Positions 7,025-11,689 of a stretch of DNA of 13,347 nucleotides are shown here, piece by piece; position 1 is the first letter of the stretch; each line of letters opens with the position of its first letter. The translations under genes and the position numbers were made by a program. The stretch spans positions 1 through 13,347 of the forward strand of contig PPGL01000058.1 of assembly GCA_003173915.1 (NCBI GenBank), in the 5' to 3' direction. This DNA comes from Candidatus Levyibacteriota bacterium (GTDB lineage Bacteria > Patescibacteria > Microgenomatia > Levybacterales > UBA12049). The notes below the pieces were generated by a model, which made no database searches, was not told the DNA's origin, and saw only the letters and a list, made by a program, of their open reading frames with translations.

Positions 7025-7501
7025 ATGGATACGAAAAAAATTTACTTAACAAAAGAAGGACTTGAAGAGCTTCGTAAAGAGCATGAAGAGCTGACAAAAA
7101 AAAGAAGACCAGAAGTCTTAGAAACAGTATCTCAAGCACGTAACCAAGGAGATCTTTCAGAAAACGCAGAATATCAAGCAGCGAGAGAAGAGCTCTCTTT
7201 TATCGATGGAAGAATCGATGAGCTTGAAGAACTTCTCAAGCAGGTTGTTATTATTGAAGAAAAACCAGGGAAAAATGGTAGTAAAAAAGTCATTGATCTT
7301 GGAGCAAAAGTTACTCTTCATGTAGGAAGTAAAGAACATATCTATACAGTAGTTGGTGAATTCGAAGCAGATCCTGCAGAAAAAAAGATTTCCAATCAAT
7401 CTCCTCTTGGAAAAGCACTTATGGGAAAAATGGTTGGAGAAAAAATTGAAGTTGAGGCTCCTGCAGGAAAAGTAACCTATACCGTTGTCTCCATTGATTA
7501 A
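7025..7501 (+). CDS. greA: Transcription elongation factor GreA
   Basis: A 158-aa full-length GreA, which enters the RNA polymerase secondary channel and stimulates cleavage of backtracked transcripts. The N-terminal coiled coil (about 8-76) carries the tip motif GDLSENAEY with the acidic pair D43 and E46; the C-terminal FKBP-like domain shows GAKVTLHVG, ISNQSPLGKALMGKMVGE and the closing VTYTVVSID. It is a bacterial marker, since archaea use TFS instead. It has its own promoter and leader hairpin and no evident SD at normal distance from the ATG. It splits the CoA fusion gene from coaBC; a shared function with its neighbours is not implied. Confidence 0.97.
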   Translation: MDTKKIYLTKEGLEELRKEHEELTKKRRPEVLETVSQARNQGDLSENAEYQAAREELSFIDGRIDELEELLKQVVIIEEKPGKNGSKKVIDLGAKVTLHVGSKEHIYTVVGEFEADPAEKKISNQSPLGKALMGKMVGEKIEVEAPAGKVTYTVVSID

Positions 7502-7533
7502 GTCTTCACAAATTTGTTAATTTTTTCATGATT

Positions 7534-7570
7534 TTGGTTTTTTATTCTCATGCTTGATACAATAAGCTCC
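7534..7570 (+). promoter_or_regulatory. coaBC promoter, leaderless type
   Basis: An extended -10, TGATACAAT (core TACAAT 7558-7563), ends 7 bases before the chosen ATG at 7571, so transcription should begin at the start codon. TTGGTT at 7534-7539 is a weak -35 with 18-bp spacing. The ten bases TTGATACAAT recur exactly before the CoA-binding-domain gene at 10159. Confidence 0.55.
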
Positions 7571-8782
7571 ATGAAAACTGTTGTTTTTGGTATCACCGGC
7601 GGAATTGCTGCTTTTAAATTAGAGGAAGTAATTAGTTCTCTTTTACATAAAGATTTTTCTGTAGAAGTAATTATGACTGAAGCAGCAAAAGCACTTACAG
7701 ATGAAAAAACCTTAGAAAAAATCATAGGAAAGAAAGTACACAGTAATCTTTTTTCATCTCCTATAGATCGAGAAGATATTCTTAAGAAGCGATCTGTCGA
7801 ACATATAGATTTGGCAGATAAGGCAGATCTACTTGTTATTGCTCCAGCAACTGCAAATATTATTGCAAAGCTTGCAAGTGGCATTGCAGATGATTATCTA
7901 ACAACAGTTGTGCTCGCTGCAAGTTGTCCTGTTGTTATTTTTCCTTCTATGAATGTACATATGTGGAATCATCCAATAACACAGCAAAATATTCAAAAAC
8001 TAAAGACAGCAGGATATTTAATTATCGATCCAGATACAGGTCTTTTGGCATGTGGATACGAAGGAAAAGGAAAATTACCAAAACCCGAAGCAATTGTTAT
8101 GGAAATAGAGCATCTTCTTTCAAAAAAAAATATCTTACAGGGGCAAAAAGTACTCGTTACTGCTGGAGCAACGCGAGAAGCAATCGATGATGTGCGGTTT
8201 ATCACCAGTCCTGCAACAGGGAAAATGGGAGCAGCACTCGCGGATCAATTGTATCTACTTGGAGCAGATGTTACATTTGTTCATGCAGAAAATGCTGTAG
8301 AACCTCGATACCTTGTACAAAAACGTTCATTTATCTCTGCAGATGATCTTTCAGAGATTCTCGAAAAAGAAGTTCCTCACACCGATATTATTTTTCACAC
8401 CGCTGCAGTAAGTGATTTTTCTGTTTCTAAAATATCTGGGAAGATTTCAAGTGACGAAGAAACAACAATTCATCTTATTCCTCGTAAAAAAATTCTTTCT
8501 CAAATTAAACAGTGGAATCCAAAGAGTCTTCTTATTGGCTTTAAAGCAGAAGCAGGGATTTCTGAAAAAGAACTTATTGCTCGCGCCAAAAAAAGAATGT
8601 TAGAATCCGGTGCAGATTTCATGATTGCAAATGAAGTTGGAAAAGAGGATAGAGGATTTGCATCAGATACAAACGAAGTATTTATTATTCTAAAAAATGG
8701 AGAAACAATAAAAATTTCACTTACGTCAAAACGGGAAGTTGCAAAGAAAATAGTTGAAGCAGTTGTAAACGCTCGGGAATAA
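7571..8782 (+). CDS. coaBC: Bifunctional phosphopantothenoylcysteine synthetase/decarboxylase CoaBC
   Basis: A 403-aa protein that joins cysteine to 4'-phosphopantothenate (CoaB, CTP) and decarboxylates the product to 4'-phosphopantetheine (CoaC, FMN). CoaC spans about 1-180: VVFGITGGIAAFK, active-site His in VEHIDLADKAD (H78), LVIAPATANIIAKLASG, PSMNVHMW and the lid ACGYEGKGKLP with C161. CoaB spans about 190-403: VLVTAGATREAIDDVRF, TGKMG, HTAAVSDF and IPRKKIL with the conserved Lys. The residue equivalent to E. coli Asn210 (VRFISN context) is Ser213 here. I placed the start at 7571, where the CoaC fold begins and a -10 lies 7 bases upstream; an earlier in-frame ATG at 7550 would overlap that promoter. 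The stop codon lies inside a palindromic repeat. Confidence 0.95.
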   Translation: MKTVVFGITGGIAAFKLEEVISSLLHKDFSVEVIMTEAAKALTDEKTLEKIIGKKVHSNLFSSPIDREDILKKRSVEHIDLADKADLLVIAPATANIIAKLASGIADDYLTTVVLAASCPVVIFPSMNVHMWNHPITQQNIQKLKTAGYLIIDPDTGLLACGYEGKGKLPKPEAIVMEIEHLLSKKNILQGQKVLVTAGATREAIDDVRFITSPATGKMGAALADQLYLLGADVTFVHAENAVEPRYLVQKRSFISADDLSEILEKEVPHTDIIFHTAAVSDFSVSKISGKISSDEETTIHLIPRKKILSQIKQWNPKSLLIGFKAEAGISEKELIARAKKRMLESGADFMIANEVGKEDRGFASDTNEVFIILKNGETIKISLTSKREVAKKIVEAVVNARE

Positions 8783-8834
8783 AATTTTTCTTGGAATCGG
8801 ACTTCGCCTTCCATCCTGCGAAAAATTTATTCCC
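8775..8834. repeat. Long palindromic element overlapping the coaBC stop codon
   Basis: GGGAATAAAATTTTTC (8775-8790) pairs with GAAAAATTTATTCCC (8820-8834): 15 base pairs with a single bulged A. Inside is a second stem, GGAA (8793-8796) with TTCC (8809-8812) plus GG with CC, capped by ACTTCG. The TAA stop of coaBC is part of the left arm. It may act as an mRNA-stabilising hairpin or a weak terminator before the pantoate kinase gene, or be a dispersed repeat; there is no T-run directly after it. Confidence 0.7.
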
Positions 8835-8854
8835 TCGCTTACAAATTTAATTTT

Positions 8855-9817
8855 ATGCATTCATCAACACACTTTGTTCCTGGAAATATTTCTTGCTTGT
8901 TTGTCATCTGTCCTGATAGCGATCCGTCAAAAGCTGGGTCTTTAGGAGTGGGGTTTACCGTAAATAAAGGTGTTACTGTTCAGGTAGATTATGCGACGAG
9001 CACTCAGGTTTTTTTCAATGGGGAAAAAATTTCTTTTCCAACGGTAGAATCAGTAATCAATGTCATTCTGGCAAGCAAGAAAAGAGCACGTCAAGAATCA
9101 AGGAAAGATCCTGGACAAGCCAGGATGACAACTGATAATAACAACATACAAGTTCATATTTCCTCTCCTCTTCCTCTTGGCAGTGGATTTGGTTTGAGTG
9201 GAGCATCTGCATTGGCAACGGCATACGCACTCAATGATTTATTCAGTTTACATAAGACGGAACTTGAACTTGCTAAGCTTGCCCATATTGCAGAAGTTGA
9301 AAACGGTACGGGTCTTGGGGACGTTGTGAATGAATATTACACAGGTTTTCTTATGAAGACTGTTCCAAGCTCGCAGTTTGTTGCTCAAAAAATTCCGATT
9401 ACGGGCATCCCTGTGCATTGTAAATATTTTTCAAAATTACCAACAAAAGCTATTCTTTCTAATAAAAAAAGATTTGAGCAAATAAATAGAGCAGGTAGGA
9501 AAGCATTAGAAGAAGTTCAAAATCTGTTAAGAAATACCGTCATCCAAACCGAAGTGGAGGGATCTCATTCTACTTCTGATGCGTTAGATTCCTCGACTGT
9601 CGCTCGGAATGACAAAGAAGAAAAGGAACTTTTTTCACAAATTATCCAAGTCTCCAAGCAATTTGCAGAAGAGTCAGGTTTACTTACAGACAAACAAGTT
9701 ATTCATACAATTCAAAACATTGAATCTCGCGATGGACATGCATCAATGATTATGCTTGGGAATGCTGTGTTTAGCGACATCCCCTTTGAAGATTCTATTG
9801 AACTCACAATTTGTTAA
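8855..9817 (+). CDS. Pantoate kinase, archaeal type (GHMP kinase family)
   Basis: A 320-aa GHMP-fold kinase expected to phosphorylate pantoate to 4-phosphopantoate, the archaeal entry into CoA synthesis (bacteria normally use PanC then CoaA/CoaX). Family-typical features are FVPGNISCLF (7-16), DPSKAGSLGVGF (23-34), the phosphate loop SPLPLGSGFGLSGASAL (104-120), HIAEVENGTGLGDV (144-157) and the C-terminal glycine motif GHASMIMLGNAVF (294-306). It follows coaBC by 72 bases. Two polar stretches, about 69-92 and 228-253, coincide with palindromic DNA and look like in-frame insertions. No SD precedes the ATG. The next enzyme of the route, phosphopantothenate synthetase, is not in the window. Another GHMP kinase function is possible but the motif set and location favour pantoate kinase. 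Confidence 0.87.
   Translation: MHSSTHFVPGNISCLFVICPDSDPSKAGSLGVGFTVNKGVTVQVDYATSTQVFFNGEKISFPTVESVINVILASKKRARQESRKDPGQARMTTDNNNIQVHISSPLPLGSGFGLSGASALATAYALNDLFSLHKTELELAKLAHIAEVENGTGLGDVVNEYYTGFLMKTVPSSQFVAQKIPITGIPVHCKYFSKLPTKAILSNKKRFEQINRAGRKALEEVQNLLRNTVIQTEVEGSHSTSDALDSSTVARNDKEEKELFSQIIQVSKQFAEESGLLTDKQVIHTIQNIESRDGHASMIMLGNAVFSDIPFEDSIELTIC
9061..9130. repeat. Palindromic element in the pantoate kinase gene (first)
   Basis: ATCCTGG (9108-9114) and CCAGGAT (9120-9126) form a perfect 7-bp hairpin with loop ACAAG. In addition TGTCATTCTGGC (9061-9072) is the reverse complement of GCCAGGATGACA (9119-9130) with one mismatch. The region encodes a basic, polar stretch just before the GHMP phosphate loop, where the fold tolerates a loop. 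Confidence 0.55.
9539..9613. repeat. 75-bp in-frame palindromic element in the pantoate kinase gene (second)
   Basis: The arms 9539-9565 and 9586-9613 are inverted copies with about 21 of 27 aligned bases identical and one gap, starting GTCATCC and ending GGAATGAC. The spacer is 20 bases. The element is 75 bp, a multiple of three, and is read through as a Ser/Thr/Asp-rich segment (about residues 228-253) with no family motif. The ends resemble the GTCATTCC...GGAATGAC palindromes common between genes in many bacteria. Confidence 0.65.
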
Positions 9818-9860
9818 ATCCTTAACAGTATAAAAAATTTTGTCAAAGATTTCCTAAAAA

Positions 9861-9889
9861 TTGCCACCTTCTCATTATTTTTTTACTAT
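9861..9889 (+). promoter_or_regulatory. Promoter of the 59-aa protein gene
   Basis: TTGCCA (9861-9866), a 17-base spacer and TACTAT (9884-9889), the same -10 hexamer as at greA. Transcription should begin near 9896, giving a leader of about 20 bases that contains a strong SD. Confidence 0.6.
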
Positions 9890-9902
9890 GCATGTACAGA
9901 AA

Positions 9903-9911
9903 AGGAGGTGA
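9903..9911 (+). promoter_or_regulatory. Near-perfect Shine-Dalgarno site
   Basis: AGGAGGTGA matches the 16S anti-SD over nine bases, with 7 bases between AGGAGG and the ATG at 9916. It is by far the best SD in the window and fixes the start at 9916, rejecting the in-frame ATG at 9892, which lies before the SD. Confidence 0.85.
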
Positions 9912-9915
9912 GAAA

Positions 9916-10095
9916 ATGACACAACCAGTAAGAAGAGGATTACGACCAGTTCAACAATCAACAGGAGAAGGAACCCAAATTGCACGAGAAGAAAGAATAA
10001 TAGTTAAGGATGTAGTAAAACCTAGACCTGAAATCATCATGGGAGATGAAGGCGTTCCAAATCCTGCGCAGTTCTACACAGGAAGAGAAAGATAA
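9916..10095 (+). CDS. Small basic hypothetical protein (59 aa)
   Basis: I do not recognise this protein. It is 59 aa, polar and probably disordered: an Arg/Gln-rich N-terminus (MTQPVRRGLRPVQQ), a central IIVKDVVKPRPEIIMGDE and an end NPAQFYTGRER. It has no membrane span, no Cys and no catalytic motif. It is supported as a real gene by its own consensus-like promoter, a nearly perfect SD at correct spacing, and codon use like its neighbours. Those signals suggest strong expression. It stands between pantoate kinase and the CoA-binding-domain gene, both with separate promoters or starts, so its role cannot be guessed from context. Confidence 0.75.
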   Translation: MTQPVRRGLRPVQQSTGEGTQIAREERIIVKDVVKPRPEIIMGDEGVPNPAQFYTGRER

Positions 10096-10158
10096 TAATC
10101 TAAAAATGTTTGCCTGAGCAGGTATTATGCTTGCTTTTAGGCGTGAATTTAGAAAAAT

Positions 10159-10174
10159 TTGATACAATCTCGTT
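10159..10174 (+). promoter_or_regulatory. Leaderless promoter of the CoA-binding-domain gene
   Basis: The extended -10 TGATACAAT (core TACAAT 10163-10168) is followed by six bases and the ATG at 10175, so the predicted start is the A of the ATG. There is no matching -35. The decamer TTGATACAAT is identical to that before coaBC. Confidence 0.6.
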
Positions 10175-10588
10175 ATGAATTTTTTGGAGGATGTAAAAAC
10201 TGTTGCGATTGTAGGACTTTCTCGAGACGTGCAAAAACCAAGTCATAAAGTTGCAGTTTTTTTGCAAAAACAAGGTGTAAAAATAATTCCCATTAATCCA
10301 AATACTTCTGTTCTTCTTAACGAAAAGTCATATCAGTCTATTTTAGATGTTCCACAAGATATTAAGATTGACGTTGTTGCAATTTATAGAAATTCTGATG
10401 CTATCGAAGATATTGTGAATGAAATTATTGAGCGAAATGATTGCAAAACAATCTGGTTTCCACAAGGAGCAGAAAATATGAGGGCAGAGAAAAAAGCGTT
10501 TCAAAATGGAATTACTGTAATCACAAATTTCTGTTTGTTGCACGAATATAAAAAATTAGCTGGGAGAAAGAAATTATTTGAGTTTTAA
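10175..10588 (+). CDS. CoA-binding domain protein (CoA_binding_2 / YccU-like)
   Basis: A 137-aa single Rossmann-fold domain of the CoA_binding_2 family. Typical elements are TVAIVGLSRDVQKPSHKVAVFL (first strand, glycine turn and the KPS-x-VA helix), VKIIPINPN, SYQSILDVPQDIKIDVVAIYR, and WFPQGAENM followed by VITNFCLLHEY near the C-terminus. Members are homologous to the nucleotide-binding domain of succinyl-CoA synthetase and are thought to bind CoA or acyl-CoA; no catalytic role is established. Its position 360 bases after pantoate kinase and its promoter motif shared with coaBC fit a link to CoA biology, which is inference. It converges with the ACT-domain gene. Confidence 0.88.
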   Translation: MNFLEDVKTVAIVGLSRDVQKPSHKVAVFLQKQGVKIIPINPNTSVLLNEKSYQSILDVPQDIKIDVVAIYRNSDAIEDIVNEIIERNDCKTIWFPQGAENMRAEKKAFQNGITVITNFCLLHEYKKLAGRKKLFEF

Positions 10589-10615
10589 TTTTAAATTAAG
10601 TTTATTTTAAGAAGA

Positions 10616-10693
10616 CCTCACTATGCCCTCTGTACACGCTTGTCAAGCAAGCGAGCTCCTCCCTGCGGTCGTCCACTCTAAAAGGAGAGAGGG
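10616..10693. repeat. Palindromic repeat between convergent genes
   Basis: CCCTCT (10626-10631) pairs with AGAGGG (10688-10693), enclosing a perfect hairpin CGCTTG-TCAAG-CAAGCG (10637-10653). The left end CCTCACTATGCCCTCT is close to CCTCACCCACGCCCTCT at 11521, and the right end CTAAAAGGAGAGAGGG resembles the other half of that unit, so this may be the same repeat family interrupted by about 45 bases. It may also serve as a bidirectional stop for the two converging transcripts. Confidence 0.55.
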
Positions 10694-10703
10694 ATGTTAA
10701 ATT

Positions 10704-11357
10704 TTATTTAGAAAAAAGTGATTTTAAAATTGCAAATGCTCTGTTGACTTGTGTATCTTCTAGAATAATTGTAAGTTCAAGATTGGTAGACACAACTTCC
10801 ATAATATTAATTCCTTCCCATGCAAGGCTTTTGAGGAAAAAGTAAAAAATACCAGGAGTTTCCATAACTTCTTTTGGCATGCGAATGGTGATTGAAGAAA
10901 GTTTTTTATATTCTGACAAAACTATTTCTTTTGCAAGAAGTTTTTTTATCTCGGTAAAAAGTCCCTCGCTTGCAATAATGGTTGTTTCTGAAACTCCTTC
11001 TGTAAGGGTAAAAAAATATTTTGACTGCGTTGCATAAATAGCAAAAACTTTTCCTAAATTTTTTGTGAGTTCTGGACTATTGGTAAGAGTAAGTTCTTCC
11101 AAATTTGATCTGACAATCATTTCTGGTGTTGTTTTAAAAATATCAATTTGCTTAAATTTAGGTTTAAAATATGGCTCAAGTCTTTTAAGAGCCATAATAA
11201 TTGAAGATTCACTGACATCTTTAAATAACATCTCTTCAAGTTCTGGCTTTATATAGCGAGCAAGTGCAGAGTAATTGAGAAGACCTTTAGACATTGCCTC
11301 AGAGAGGTATCGTGACCTCTCTATAATTTTTTTTGTTGCTTCGGGAACAGTTATCAT
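10704..11357 (-). CDS. Winged-helix/ACT-like domain regulatory protein
   Basis: A 217-aa protein of unknown target. Residues 1-60 are helical and resemble a winged-helix region (KKIIERSRYLSEAMSKGLLNYSALARYI, in two parts, then SESSIIMALKRL). Residues about 150-215 look like an ACT domain as in aspartokinases: SITIRMPKEVMETPGIFYFF, then LAWEGINIMEVVSTNLELTIIL and a closing AFAILKSLF helix. The middle may hold a second ACT-like unit (SKYFFTLTEGVSETTIIAS). ACT domains commonly bind amino acids, so a ligand-responsive regulator is plausible. The promoter is TTGACA, 17 bp, TAAATT, six bases, ATG: consensus-like and leaderless, with a palindrome over the start that could be its own operator. Confidence 0.65.
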   Translation of the reverse strand: MITVPEATKKIIERSRYLSEAMSKGLLNYSALARYIKPELEEMLFKDVSESSIIMALKRLEPYFKPKFKQIDIFKTTPEMIVRSNLEELTLTNSPELTKNLGKVFAIYATQSKYFFTLTEGVSETTIIASEGLFTEIKKLLAKEIVLSEYKKLSSITIRMPKEVMETPGIFYFFLKSLAWEGINIMEVVSTNLELTIILEDTQVNRAFAILKSLFSK

Positions 11358-11392
11358 GTTAAAAATTTAACACATTTAAGAAAATTTGTCAA
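11355..11392 (-). promoter_or_regulatory. Leaderless promoter and palindrome of the ACT-domain gene
   Basis: On the minus strand TTGACA (11392-11387), a 17-base spacer, TAAATT (11369-11364) and six bases precede the ATG at 11357. The palindrome TGTTAAA-AA-TTTAACA (11357-11372) covers the -10, the predicted start and the first base of the start codon, where a bound protein would block initiation. Confidence 0.65.
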
Positions 11393-11457
11393 GTATTTAT
11401 AGAAAATTGACGTTATTGCAGATTCATTATATAAATAACAACGTTATACATAAAATT

Positions 11458-11552
11458 CCTTCTCCTTTAGGAGAAGGTAAGGATGAGGTTATTTAATCCC
11501 TAACTTTAGGGTTTCACAAACCTCACCCACGCCCTCTCCCAAGAGGAGAGGA
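11458..11552. repeat. Cluster of three hairpins: inverted pair of a ~31-bp repeat
   Basis: The left unit 11458-11488 has a perfect 8-bp stem CCTTCTCC-TTTA-GGAGAAGG followed by TAAGGATGAGG. The right unit 11521-11552 is the same motif reversed: CCTCACCCACGCCCTCTCC followed by a GGAGAGG arm. Between them CCCTAA-CT-TTAGGG (11498-11511) forms a third hairpin. The head-to-head arrangement resembles REPIN or MITE-like elements. It lies between the divergent ACT and M20 genes. Confidence 0.75.
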
Positions 11553-11606
11553 GAATATAAGTGAAGTAATATGAATAATTTTGGCATAAAACAAAAAAAG
11601 GAGGGC

Positions 11607-11633
11607 TTGACCATTAGCGGAGGTTTGTAGAAT
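11607..11633 (+). promoter_or_regulatory. Probable promoter of the M20 peptidase gene
   Basis: TTGACC (11607-11612) and TAGAAT (11628-11633) are separated by 15 bases, slightly short of the usual 17. A start near 11640 would give a leader of about 50 bases that contains the terminator-like hairpin. Confidence 0.45.
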
Positions 11634-11664
11634 TTTCTGGGGAGACTGTTTTACAAACCCTCGC
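11617..11664 (+). promoter_or_regulatory. Alternative (antiterminator-like) stem before the M20 peptidase gene
   Basis: GCGGAGGTTTGTA (11617-11629) pairs with TACAAACCCTCGC (11652-11664), with one A-C mismatch and one G-U pair. The stem extends through 11633/11648 with further A-U and wobble pairs. Its right arm contains the left arm of the terminator hairpin at 11655-11677, so the two folds exclude each other. It operates as RNA only if transcription starts upstream of 11617. Confidence 0.5.
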
Positions 11665-11677
11665 AAGAGGGTTTTTT
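11655..11677 (+). terminator. Intrinsic terminator hairpin in the M20 peptidase leader
   Basis: AAACCCTC (11655-11662), a GCAA tetraloop and GAGGGTTT (11667-11674) form a perfect 8-bp stem ending in a run of six T (11672-11677). It ends 12 bases before the ATG at 11690. Since no gene precedes it on this strand for over 1 kb, it can only stop a transcript that starts at the nearby promoter or further upstream, so it looks like an attenuator or the end of a short RNA. Confidence 0.7.
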
Positions 11678-11689
11678 AATAAAAAATAT

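Noticed and set aside
7508..7531. ACAAATTTGT palindrome followed by T-rich DNA after greA as a terminator
   Set aside because: The ten-base palindrome leaves no loop and is all A/T in its core, so it is not a convincing intrinsic terminator.
10111..10141. Hairpin GCCTGAGCA...AGGC after the 59-aa gene as a terminator
   Set aside because: The stem is interrupted and no T-run follows; support is too weak to list.
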